Below, piece by piece: positions 30,063 to 42,900 of a stretch of DNA of 60,000 bases (position 1 is its first letter; each line of letters starts with the position of its first letter). Location: positions 2,549,001-2,609,000 of the forward strand of contig WPIO01000004.1 of the NCBI GenBank assembly GCA_009760855.2, given 5' to 3'. The stretch comes from Cristatella mucedo (taxonomy: Eukaryota; Bryozoa; Phylactolaemata; Cristatellidae). The notes beneath the pieces are model-generated. The model had not been told where the DNA came from, searched no databases, and was given only the letters and a program-made list of their open reading frames with translations. The position numbers were made by a program, and so were the translations under genes.

Positions 30063-30848
30063 GAATCATCGGAGTCGACCAGGGGACTGGGGAGTCGTGT
30101 GAGAGTAGGGTAGGGGCTGAGGGGAGCCGTGCGCTCTAGGGCTCCGTGCGTTGGGAATAAACTGTCGGTGTTGGGCATCGGCTGGCTCTCTGCTGTGCGA
30201 CCAAACAACACAAGCGAAGTAGCAGAGGCTGCTGGGGCGGCAGCGAACCGCTGGGTGCTATTATTATCTTTCGCCACTCTGGAAGCCAGTTTGGCCTTGG
30301 TAGGTGGTGGTGGGGGAATACCAAGCTTTCACGTAGTGACTGCCATGCTCGGAGAGAGAGAGAGGCTAGCTCGACAGGACAGGTTCTCAGAAAATAAGGT
30401 AAAGGCGGTTTTACCGAGCTACGTGTACCTACAGACTGTACCACGGGAACAATAGCAGCGTATACACCTTTACCGTCGATACAAGAAATATTTCGAGGCC
30501 TTGAGCTGCAATTTAATTTCTAAAGCTGCATCAAGCAAAGTGTACCGTATTTTCAAAGGCAATGTGCTTAGGATCAGGAAATGTGAATAAGTCGGCTCAT
30601 ATATTAAAGACAAATACAATTACAGCAAGTTCACGGAGTGCCACCGAGGTTTTTGGATAGGCAGAATATCGTAATAATGTGCCTGACATACCGTAGCGAG
30701 AGGTGTAGCTAGCTGTCATGGGCATGAATCTGATTTATATGATCTTATATGAAGGCAGGCGCGGCCTAATGGCCCCTCTCTTAAAACGAGAGGTTTCGTC
30801 TCGAAGATGCTTATATGGTGGAATAGACGAGACACACAGACTGATATT

Positions 30849-30992
30849 TTACAAGGCGGACTGTGAAGAAGAAGGCTTCAAAGAAAGCTGAGAATCATCG
30901 GGCTGAAGAAGGCCCAGAGTTTCCTCTGGTGGCCTTTTGCCATCTTGAACTGTGCTGTACGGTTGAGTCTTATAATTACTTGGCATGTCAAC
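30849..30992 (-). CDS. TNFR-like coding exon 5: cytoplasmic C-terminus and stop
   Basis: 144 nt after acceptor TTTTTGCTGTAG, phase 0. It encodes VDMPSNYKTQPYSTVQDGKR, PPEETLGLLQPDDSQLSLKP and SSSQSAL followed by TAA. It holds the candidate TRAF, YxxV and PDZ-type motifs. Confidence 0.75.
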   Translation of the reverse strand, partial: VDMPSNYKTQPYSTVQDGKRPPEETLGLLQPDDSQLSLKPSSSQSAL

Positions 30993-33900
30993 CTACAGCA
31001 AAAATTAGTAAAATTTATTGAAAAGCAGCACACACACTCAATCTTAAGGTAATTGTAAAATATTTTCATAGCACCACAAGAGGAGAACTAAATTTCTTAC
31101 TAAGGAACTTCATAATTGCTTGAAAGAAACCATTACACTTGCGAATCAGGCGTACAAATCAGGCTAAGCATTGCACCCCCGCTTTTCTTAATCTAATGGT
31201 GTCGGTACATCTCGTACAAACCTCAAATCCTTTGGAGATCGTGCCTTTAGTTCGTGCTTCCAAAGTGTGGAACTCACTTCTGACTGGCGTAACGAAATCC
31301 CTTGACAGGATGACATTAAAAAGAAGCTAAAATGCATCTATTTATTGCAGCATTTTGTGGGTCAGTGTGATTCCTCCTTTGTGTGCTTATGCGTGCTACG
31401 TGCATGGTGCCACTAACCATATTTGCATTATGACCCTATGCATGTAACCTCTAACTATTTTATGCATGTTGTCATTGAGCATGCTACCATTAGCCATTCA
31501 ATCATGCTTCCTTTGCAGCGTATTAAGGTGCCTAGAATGAGATCGAGTTCTCCGAGGGTGCTATGCAAATGTGTTATTGCGATTATTATTGTTAAAAATT
31601 AATGACAAACAAGGTATCATGCTTAGGCATGCGTACAAAGTCATACGAAAAGACACCGCAGCAGCTTAGAAGGATCCTGGTAATACGTATATAGACATAC
31701 GCACTGATTCGTAAACCGGTAAGCACAGTCAAAGAACAAAATAAACAACAAGGTCACTTGGGTGCTATACAAAAATCACCAGCTCTTGCCCTTAATTGCG
31801 ATGTGCAGTCGAAGAACACATAAGCCCACTAAGTGCACTTAAACACATTAAGTACATACTTCAAGCGCCTGAATGGAGACTCAGTTCTTTTAAGGCACTA
31901 TGCAAATTAAATATATATACAGGTATATATAATAGTATGTAAAGGACGTTTCACTTGAACGGAGGAAAAAGTGTTCGGAAAAGGTAAGATTTAGCTTGTT
32001 ATTGAATGCAATCAAATCAGGAGATGAAGCTTTGTCAGTCGATGATAAGCTCCACATGAGAGCAGATGAGCGAATTCACGGTGAGAAATGAGCTGCGACA
32101 CCAGGTTCGCAGCGAAACTCAGTCAGTGAGGTCTACTAGAGCCTGGGTATGGGGGGGGGGGGCTTAAAGGCTAGTGACAGACCCTTAAAGTCCACGCGGT
32201 GCTTGTTAGGCAACCAGAGTAGATTCCTGAAAAGCTGTTATCAGCACCAAATTTTGTGCACTGACTGACTCATTGTCTCTTGTGGCTCATGTGCATGGCC
32301 CTACTCACATCAAGGGTCACACACTCGACCAAATTTTCTCATACAACTGCACATTGACATCGATGCTGTTCGTGCAAGAGTATCTGCTTCGCCTCTGCTG
32401 CTCAATCCCCCTCCTAACTGTCATCATTGGTAGATTTCTACAACACGACACTGGCTGACATGATCGGTGAGTTTGCACCTCTGCCTAAGCGCACTGCAGG
32501 TCATCGCCCAAAGAAACTTTGGTTTACCGCAGACATTAAACTAGCTAGATCTACCAAGCACAAGCTTAAAAATGCATACAACATATCAGGACTGACTGTC
32601 CATCGACAAGCATACGACGACTACTGTAGATCGTACCAATTGATCCTAGCAAAGGTCAAGTTTAGCTTAATAAGAGTGAGTAAGAGCGAGAGCTAGTAAG
32701 GGAGAGAAGTGAAATTCACGGAGGTTTATATCAAGAGAAAGAGAGAGTTGAAAACCTGTGAAAGGTAGAGAGATTTAGAGTGTAACAGAGTGCAATTTTG
32801 AGCGAACAAGTAAAAAAGAGAGAGAGAGTGAGAGACAAGGAAAGTGAGTAAGGGCGAAAGAGAAGAGTAAGGAAATGTAGAGCAGACGAGAAAGCAAGAG
32901 ACATAAGATGAATGACCACGACGAAGAAATCATGAGCGGACAGAGAAAGAAATCAGTCACAGAGCAAAGTGGAGATGGCAGAAAAGAACAAGACGCTAGA
33001 AAGCTAATAGAAAGCATCGCAAACTGAGAGAAGAGAACCAGACCGAGAAATGGATAAAGGAGCGAGAGAAGAATAATGTCTATGCAGTGCACCTGAGCTT
33101 AGCTGCTTTGCTCAAGAGTCATTAGATCGAAGAATTGAAGCAAAATAATGGAATTCTCCAATTCCCAAGTGTTCACGTGATAAGTAAAATTATACTCTGG
33201 ATGCGGAACAACAATGAAAACTCTGTTGGACGAGACAGAGCAAGGCATGCAATGTTACAGGCATAGAACAACTATAAATGAGATCAATTAAGAGCGGAGA
33301 GTGAAGCAGAGAAAAGAGGAGATTGAAGTTGCTGCTCAGTCAGAATAACGTACAGCAATTTGCATCCAATCAAACCTAAGGTCCTTAGTCAAAGAACATG
33401 TTAAGGGTTGTTACAAGATAAAATTCGACACTTCGCTACATGGTAGCACACATTTATTGTACCTGTTCTTTGTCGTTAGATACTTCAGCCTTCTGACTGG
33501 TTCCGGTTTCTGAAAAAAATAATGTTCTTCAGAGGCTGTATATTTTTGAGTCTCGATGCCGATAGGAAAATAATATGGGGGAGTGGTAAATCATCGGGTC
33601 TTCGGGCGTCGTTGAATCAAATGCATTAATGAACCGGAAGCCACCGAGCTCCGTCAGATAAGGAGATATATGGCTGAAGCTTCTTAGACATTCTCTTCCC
33701 ACGTGAAAGAAAACGCATTTTGCATCTTTCTAATTGTCAACCAGAGCAAATCATTTTTCGCTAAAGAGAAAACACATTGCATACTCCCTAGCCATTTACT
33801 ATCAAAGAACTGCTGTATGTCCGTTTTAGTTAGACGTTCCGTTTTTTTCGTTAAAGTGCCTAAAAGGAGATCTAGTTATCGTTGGATGCGATATACTTGT

Positions 33901-36900
33901 CTTGTTATTTTTATGATGATGAACATACGATACGTAAATTAACAATATTTGAAACTTTCTTTCAGGTTAAGAAGCTGACACAGCAGACGCTGCGAAGCAC
34001 ACAGCTCCCAAAGCCAAGGTGTTCTTCATTAGAAATAGTGAACAACTGCAAAGCCTGGCGTTAATCCAGGAAGTATACAATGCTTAAGCAATTTACTGTT
34101 GCAAAAGAGCAGTGCGTAGTGATCTAATGGAGAGTATTAAAAAACCACCATCCAAATCAAACCGTTCATTGACCTTCCCTTTGCTTCGCTTTCGATGATT
34201 AACATTCGCTGTTTTCGTAAAAGTTCCTAGAAGCTGTTTAGTATACGAATACAAGAAATTTGAGTCGCTAGGTTAACTACTTATAATCTTCGCACAAATA
34301 TGCGATGCACTAAAAATGTATAAAATTCATATAAAAGCAGCAGGTGGCTCGAAGAAAGCCGCAGCGTCAACGCGGTAAGCGATTTGCTGCAAACAGAGCT
34401 CGAGATTCTTAGGATTATTGGTCACAGAGGAGACGATCTGTGTACTCACTTGGCAAGCACTTAGAGCCGCACTTGGGCAGTAATTCTTTCAGTAGCCTTC
34501 TGGATCGTACGCACAATGCGGCGGTAATGAATAACGCGACCGACGCGATGACGCACAGGAGAATCAGGGCGGCGAGGATCATGCTCGGCTGTGCATCTTG
34601 TAGAGCAGCCCGCAACGGTGGGCGCTCACCCAGGATGGGATGGGCATCGCCACGAGGCGAGTTTTCCAGCGCCCAGAGTTCCAGGCGGCTTTTTAATTCC
34701 AAAATAGCCAAGGTCAAATTATTCAGCTCAGATTCTTGCCGACTTTGCTGAAATCTGAAGTTAAGCATTTGAGTTTCGGAGAAAATTCCTACAAAAAAAT
34801 AGGTTTTTCAGAAATAGCATCGGCAATGGCTTGCAAATATAAAATTAACGATCCAGCTAAGGAAACTCCAAGTCAGCGAAAGGGCATCGTGCTGAGCCCA
34901 ACGAGAAATATAAATCACGCAATGTGACCTCAAAATGTTACAAGCACATTGAAAAAGATGGAGAGATATCTGGCACACGTTTCTGAGGTTTTGGACAAGA
35001 CCATTAACGTACTTAGAGATATAAGGGCAGTTTGTGAGCATTGACCTCTATATATCGACTGAGAAACCAATAACTGGCATAACGATCGAAAATCGTGAAA
35101 TGCAGACTTCTTACCCAAGGAGATCGAGAAAGATCGCTGCTATCACGCTGCCGGTAGTGTGAATACAATGCAGAGCTTGCAAAAGAATTTCCTAAATCTT
35201 AAACCAAATGGTGAGGCCTCTTAGTTAAGAAAGCTGCAACAATATTAAAACGCTTTGTTCAACGGCTGAGATACTTATTCATATGGGCTGCCGCTAAGTA
35301 CAATGCGATGACATACCCACTTCAAGGTCGACGGTTGAAGGCTGAGTCTACTGCCTCTAAGCAGTCTCCAATTTACGTTATTATAATACTGAACTTCTGA
35401 AACATGAACGCTACTCTATTCAACGTGACGAGAGCGTATACGTTCTGGTGAAGGTCTTGTCGCACCATTACCAATTATGAAGAAAAACGGACTTATCAAT
35501 TTTATTAATTTAAAAAAGCGGAAGTCAGCTGGCTTGGGATGTTTTCGAACTACTTATGACCATTAAATCCGCTTTGAGCGCCTGTCTGTTTGCCTAGGCA
35601 TCGCTGGCACGTGACGTACATGATTTAGGTTCTATCTCAGTCGGAGACGACAGAGTATTGGTCCCATTTTGCAGATGTAATCGCTAAGAACAGAGAAGGC
35701 TCTCGTTTGTGTGCAGATGACGCAGAGCTGTACCGCCAAAGTGAATTTCCCTTGCACCCCAGATAGTCAAACATTCTCAAGTCAATTGCAGAATATGTTG
35801 CTGACATATTACACAAGGATGACTGCGAACGTTTTAAAAACTGAATGGCGATACTACGTAACTAGTAGGCATAGGCGAACCAGGTATTGTTCGAGAATTA
35901 GAACGCCCAACCTTTAAAACGAGCTCGGCTGCATATCTCACATGGCGCCGGCATGAAATCTGCGTTATCGTTTTAAAGTCACCTTCCTCTGCAGACGATC
36001 GTATCAGTTTCACAAGCAATTCTGTTAACATTTAGCTTCACAACATTTCAAAACGTTGGGGATGCTTAGAAAATGACACTTTATCCAAGCTGGTCTATGC
36101 ATATGCGACATCATGACTAGGCTTGCGTACTCAATACTCGCTGTCCTAGTGCCTGTGCAATAGGACGCTTACAGTTGCTGCGCAAAACTCTGTAGCTAGG
36201 CTTACCTATCGTGAACTGTACAGTTGCCATGGTCTCACTAGCGCTCACCCACCGACACTGGATACCTGGCAAGCTGGGCGTCGACTTTGAGACTGTGTCG
36301 CTCACGTTTAGGTCCCTTCACTTTCTCGCTTCAGCCTACCTATCCGAACCACTTTCTCAGCTGGCTAGGCAGCACACCCTCGCTCAAAAAGTTAAATCAT
36401 GCAACTTTGCTTCTAGCGAGCTCAAACCCTGAAAGGCTGCGAGGCTAGTTTACATTTCTTAGAGGTTTTGGCCACGTGTTTCCGTTGCTGAAAGAGCTTG
36501 GAAGGCTGCTAGTTGATCTACGGATGCAGAGCAAAACACTTACGCTGACCGAAAAGGTCAGCCACAGCTTGGCTCCTTCATACATAGCTCAACTACTGCA
36601 CCGATTTCAGCTTCCTCGTGCCCGCAGATCCTCTATACGGACAACGGATTAACTGCCCCATTCCTGTGCTTTAAGACCGTTGGCGAGAGAGATTTTTGCT
36701 ATGCAGGTCCTAGGCCGCGGAACTCACTTCTATAATTCTTAAACACGACATCTAACCTCCTGCTGCCGACGGTGCCGTATAATTACCGACCGTTCTGAGC
36801 AGCTTCTTCGATCCGACTAACATCTTCAGTTTCCCTCTCGACTCAAATATCATTCTAACGTTCTCTTTGCTGCGTGAGATGAGCCTTTTGGCTACCGGAT

Positions 36901-39900
36901 GTGCACCGAAAGCTGCTTTGGCTTTGAGGGCACACAAGAAACTCTCCTTATAACATCTACTTAGTACTTGTGGCTTTTTGGAGTTACAAATGGAGATACA
37001 TCGTTTAGGGACCGTTCCTTTAGTTGGTATTCTCGAAAAGCCTGGAACTCACTCTAGATTGACGTTTCAACATAATAATAATAAGGCACTAGATAAAGCG
37101 CCCTAAGAGAACTCAATCTCTTCCTAGGCGCTTTACATTTGCTGCAAAGGGAAACGCGATTGAATCGTGAGTAACATCACTTGATAAACAAACATTCCCG
37201 ACTTGAGAGCATTTAACGGGAAGCTGAAAGCGCACCTGTTCCTCATTTCATTAGGTAGGTCCGTTTGAATTGTCTTTTTCACGCTTATGTGCTGTAGTAT
37301 GAATTATCATCGCGAACGGCACAGAACACCTGCCGACGAGCAACACCACCAGTTTATTCTCCCTACACACGGAGCAGGGCGAAGCACAACTCTCCTCGCC
37401 CCTCTCGCCCACCGGAGTCCCGACCCCGACTCCCTTGGCAAAACAAACCACTAATCGCACGGCCCGGCTGCTTACCACATCGAGTGTCACAGCCCACTCG
37501 TACTGCGATCAGGGGCAGTGTCGTCAATTAACTAAAACCACATGTGCATTGACCAACCGACACGTTTGCTTTGAAGCACATCTAAAGTGCCCAAAAGACG
37601 GATAAATCTCTTAGGCTTCTATTTAAATGTGTTAGCTTCATTATTATAATTATAATTCTTTGACCACCCTACTTCACGATGGACGACATTTGAAGCTGAA
37701 AACCAGAACCTGACGCAGGCGTCAAAAAGCTCAAATTGCATGAATCAGACCGAACGTTACCTCTCAGTCAATGCAGTTTGTTACAGCAACAGAGTCACTA
37801 ATCCGGCATTAGAGAGTCCTGCACCCAGATACGAAATCCCACAAGCGGATCGAAAAGGAATTATGAATCCTCTGATATCTCGAAGAATTGGATCGACTGC
37901 CAATCAAAGAAGCTGCATCCAGGTGTCTAGCCTTATCGCAGCGCCGAGAAAATCCGGCTTGGCTAGAGACACCGCCTCGCGACCGCCGGACTGACGTTAG
38001 GATAGGAAGCATCAGCCCAACTAACAAGACAGCTGGTATTCGAAGCTTTTAGGAGAAGATGCTTATTTGGAGCTTACAATAAGTAAGCAATTTTCCTAAG
38101 ATACTACGTAGACGCGGAAACAAGGTGAAAAGAGGAAGTTTTAGTCCGGTACCCGGTCAGAACCCATACTGTAAATTACCTACTAGGAGCAACATTTCCG
38201 TTGTATGCCAATAAAAAAAACTCCTGCTACTGGTCTCACGAGTTCAGAAAGACTAGAGAAAACTGCACAATCAGTTGTCGTAGCAAATGAAAATGCACAA
38301 ATAGAGCTAGACAGTAAACCAGAGTACAAGCCTGCCACTATGTAAGGTATCTCCGTCCGTAACTCCACAAGGCCATAAAGATTATGTGGGTGTTACGCAG
38401 GAGAGTTTTGTATAGCACACTCACAGCCAAAGCGGCTTTAGGTACGCATTCGGTAGTCAACTGACTTCGTCTCACGCAACAAAGAGAAAGTCGGAAGCAT
38501 AGCAGAGTCAGGAGAGCAGTTGAGGTAGTGAGTAGCATGGGAGTAGCAGCTCAGAACCGCTAAAAAGGATGAACCATATTCGGCAGCAGGAGAGTAGTTG
38601 TCGTTGCGTAAGAATTGTGGAAGCGATTTCCACAGTCTAGGACCTGCTTAGCTAAAGCTTCTGTCGCCCACGGTCTTTAAGCGAAGGAATGGAACAGCTA
38701 TGTATTGTCCACACAGGACTTGAGAGCGCGAAGAGGCTGAAACTGGTTCCAAAGCTCAGCTAGGTACGAAGGAGCCAAGCCGTGGCTAGCTGCCGCAGAT
38801 CGCTAAAAGCAGTCCGTACCGGAGCAAAGTTAGTGCACTGGCTCCCAGCCGAGCAGCGACTGCTCGACGCCTCTCACTGGCCTCGAAGCTGAATCAGAAC
38901 TCACCGGGGTTGGGCGAGCAGCCGTCTACGTGTTCGTAATGGCCTTCGGGACACTGGCATTGTGTGTCCTGCGTCACCGTACAGCGACTCGTCACTTGTC
39001 TGCCTCCTGCACAAGTCGTACATTGTCTGCACGCGTCGTCCCGATTGTGGCGAGCAGTAAAATCAACGCCCTCTTCACACTTAACGCACGGCTCAGCTTG
39101 GCCCGGCTTGAAGAAGAATCCTATTAAATAGGACGTTTGTTATGCACACATTAACAAATTGGTCAATCTACCAAAGCTTGTAGGTAGCTTTTCGTAACGA
39201 ACGAACCGCAGTGCTCAGGAAGCACGTGGATTCACACATACGTTCGCATGAAATCTGCTATCTATCTCACACGTCTATTCCTCTGCAAAAGGGTCAAGCC
39301 TCATACTAATCTTAGGTCGCTCGCAGTGTGTTGGACCGTAAGTCTGAGTTTCTAATCAGAGCACCGAACCCTAGGTCCCGATCGAGCTCGCTATCGCGTA
39401 GTATATGGACAGTTAATTTTGTTGCGCAAAACAATTGCGTGTCTAAGTTAATTTTACAAAGTTAGCGATAGCTACTATCAAATCAATTCGCTGCCTGCAT
39501 TTATTGCTCTCAAGCTCTTGCAGCACCGAGTAAATGAATCAAGAAACTCTATGCTAAGGAAGCTCCCCAAACTAGAACGATCATCTGTAAACTAAATCTC
39601 TAAGCCTTTCAACTCTCTCGCAAACTGAAGACTGGGCTTAGAATTGAGCGCTTGCACTCGGTAGTGTAGTTTGATAGCCACTCAGCATAGAATGCCCATC
39701 GACGACTAAACGTCACCGATTTATTTCACTAGGTACGAAGCACGGAGCGGACGAAGCGGAGAAATAATAATAACAATAATGCACTTGATAAAGCGCCCTC
39801 AGAGATCTCTTTCTAGGCGCTTTACATTCGCTGCCAAGGGAAACGCGATTGAATGGTGAGTAAGGCATGACTCTCTTCGCCCCTCTCGCCCCTCCTGGAT

Positions 39901-42900
39901 TCCTCCACCAGGAGCACAGCTGCCTACAGGCTCTTCCCGACGATACATCCAACATCTGTTCACCGGCGGTATAGTGGAGGAACAATACCTGCCTGCGTCC
40001 AATAATAATAATAATAATAATATTGCACTTGATAAAGCGCCCTCAGAGAACTTAATCTCTTTCTAGGCGCTTTACATTTGCTGCAAAGTGATACGCAATA
40101 GAATAGTAAGTAAAATCATGCTTGAAAAACAAACAAAATGAATAACATGGTTAGGGGTTACATGCACTGGGTCAGCATGCAAATGTGGTTAGTGGCAGCA
40201 TGAACAGTGTCAGCACGCATAAGCACATCGAGGACGAATCACAAGGACCCACTAAATGCTGTCCTAAATAGGTATGTTTTTAAGTTTCAGTCCAAGCCAC
40301 ATCAGATGCGATGTACCATCCCCTTCCCAACGATACATCTAACAGCTTGTCTCAAAAGTGTCTCCTTTGCTGAACGAGCTGCGATGGCTATCCCTATTGA
40401 TCGACGGACGTAATGTTTATACTTAAATTTAATATTTAATTTTGAACTTTCAACTGTAGTGTAATGATGGATATTATAGCGCAAAATGTCTCTTGCACCC
40501 ACTGGGCCCGCTACGACTTGCCTCTTTCATATCTAGCTGAACTGACGCACCAGTGTCAACCTCGTCGTAGGCTCGCTTAGGTCCGCTCAGAACGACAAGT
40601 TAGCAGCTTCATACTTTTGCTTAATAAATAAGTAAATATAATGCATTTATATAGCGCCCCAAGTGAACCTAACCTCTATTCAGGCACTTCACATGTGCCT
40701 CGGGACTCGAGCCCACGACCTTAGCCAGACCTTGTTCCCCGGGGCGAGCATCTTAACCACTGGATCAAACCCGCTCGCTTGGAGACCTTTGGCAACGCAA
40801 GTGTTTGCCCTACAGGAGCTAGACTGTGGAATTCAATTCCGTCATTCTTACGCAACCAAGTCTTCTTTCCAGTAGCAGATTTTGACGCATTGATTTCAGC
40901 CAATGTGCTTTGCTGATTCGACACCACTCACGTCCTCGACTGCCTTCCGGCTCAGTGATACAGCATATTTTGTTTTGGGAGAGATGAAGTTCGCAGACTC
41001 CAGTGTATGCACTGAAAGCCACCTTGACATTAAGTTCTCCATAGAACACCTTCCAACACCCACTTAGTCTTTGTAGCTGTTAGGAGTTACAGATGAGATA
41101 TACACCGTGCATACGTGCATGCTCGGACCAGTCTAACCCGAACTAGTAGGGGATGGATACTTATTGGAGTATTCCTCGCGCCCCGCTTTCTCAACTATAG
41201 GCTTAGGCGACCATACCTTCTGCTTGCCTTCATCCACAATTTTCCTGGCTATTGTAAGTTAAATACGCGCGTATGAGCTAGACGAGACTCCTAGTTATTA
41301 GTGATTATAATATTTATTATATTTTTTAATAGATTTTTTTAATTATTTATCTTAGCGAATCACATATTGAGAAGTCGATGCGATAGGTCAGCCAGATTTG
41401 CACTGCTTACACTATTATTCTCAATTATAAATTATGACAAACGGGAATATGCTGTGTCGAAATCCATGGTTATGCGGTTTGAAAGCAAAAGCCATGCAGT
41501 AAGCAGGAGTTAACTCGTAGACATTGAGCGGCGAGGCGGACGTTTTGCCCGAGACTTTGCATCGGTCAGCAGTTCAGCGATACTCTCGGCGCTATACGTG
41601 AGTAATTGCGTTTCTGATGGCTGATTCTGGACACTAACCCTCCATGTTGGTCGAACAGACTGCCCGTACGCGTCGACCGAAATAGGCTTATTATGCTACG
41701 CTAGGGGACGCTCTATGCACACCTACGAGCATTGACGCAGCACCACCTACAAGCCCTAGTCGGCGAGGAGGACCAGCACAGCTGCGAGCGCTGTGTTTGC
41801 GGCCCATTTCTGTCCGGACGCTGACACCGCTAGACACTCATTCTGCCTGCGCTGCCTATAGGCACCGCGGAGCCTGGGACCATTGTAATTTGCTGCGATG
41901 CTCTCACTGAGAGAACCTGCAGACGTCAGGGACTGCTACCCTGCTTCTGGACACGCACATTTCGCGTTTTACTCTGCGAGCATGCCGTAGATGGTATCTG
42001 CACTACGAGTAATGGGACTGCTGTCAATTCTCGTTAGGCACCTGAAGAGGTCGCTGGTTTCTGATACGAGAGTTGTACGCTTCCGCGGCGATTACTCGTT
42101 GCGCGCTTTTGTGTACTCGGATAGCTCTTCATTCCGCGCATTATAATGCCTACGTGTGGCTGTATCAGTGACGAGTCTGTTGACTTTGCAACTCGGTTCA
42201 TGCAACGACCACACCTTTGTGCACATGCGCGCTGCAACCAACTTTGCGCGAACACGACCTTCGTGCGACCGTGGTTGCTGAAACGTCAGCCGTAGAGGTA
42301 GACGGTTTAGACTCGTTGCACATATTCGCAGCTACCTAGCTTTGCGCTGTGTTTAGAAAAGTGTGCCGGTGAGTTTATGACACTGGACGTTATATATTAT
42401 AAACCCAAATATATCTAACTAAATGAAAAACAGAAGGAATCGGAATGCAAAGACGATTCTGGTAATAAACATGATAAGCCGCAATAACAGTCCTTTAAGC
42501 AATGGGGCGAGGAGGTCTGCTTGTCCCTTTTGTGTGCACTTATCGCGTTGCAGTTTAGGGTCATTTAAGATACTTATTGAGATCGAGGTGAAAATGAAAG
42601 CGTTCGCCTGTCTCCAGCCAAGTGAAGCACTGGCTACCTGAACGGATGAGAAGCTGTTTTGGAGAAGTCTTGAAGCGAAGCTCGTTAATGGGACCGCTGT
42701 GTGACAGGAGAATGAAGACATGTCACCTATGGCAGCTTTGAAGATGGCGTCTGAAAATTCCAGGGAGTAATTATGTTAGAGCTTAACGAAGTGGCGAAGC
42801 CGAGCTCTGAAATCCAACATATATGGCTGCGTTAAGACAGGTTTAGAGGTCCTACCTTTACACTACTTTCTTTTTAATTTCTCGCTTGTTTGCTGTCCAC

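Larger units (their letters stand above)
28459..30848. other. Intergenic sequence between the inverted repeat and the TNFR-like gene
   Basis: Holds two extra TTGCGAGC motifs next to the arm (28502, 28521), a SINE A copy, the 79-bp minisatellite and probably the receptor 3'UTR. No gene recognised. Confidence 0.6.

Noticed and set aside
29696-30277. Long (193-codon) minus-strand open frame over the minisatellite
   Set aside because: Its internal repetition comes from the 79-bp tandem unit, no domain is recognisable, and it lies in the 3' flank of the receptor gene.
34920-35043. Plus-strand helix-like frame (LKKMERYLAHVSEVLDKTIN)
   Set aside because: It looks amphipathic but is short, has no domain or clear splice sites, and lies inside an intron of the receptor gene.
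42034-42255. Cysteine-containing minus-strand frame as an extra receptor CRD exon
   Set aside because: The cysteine spacing (CAQRCGRC) does not fit a TNFR module and exon 1 joins exon 2 in phase without it.
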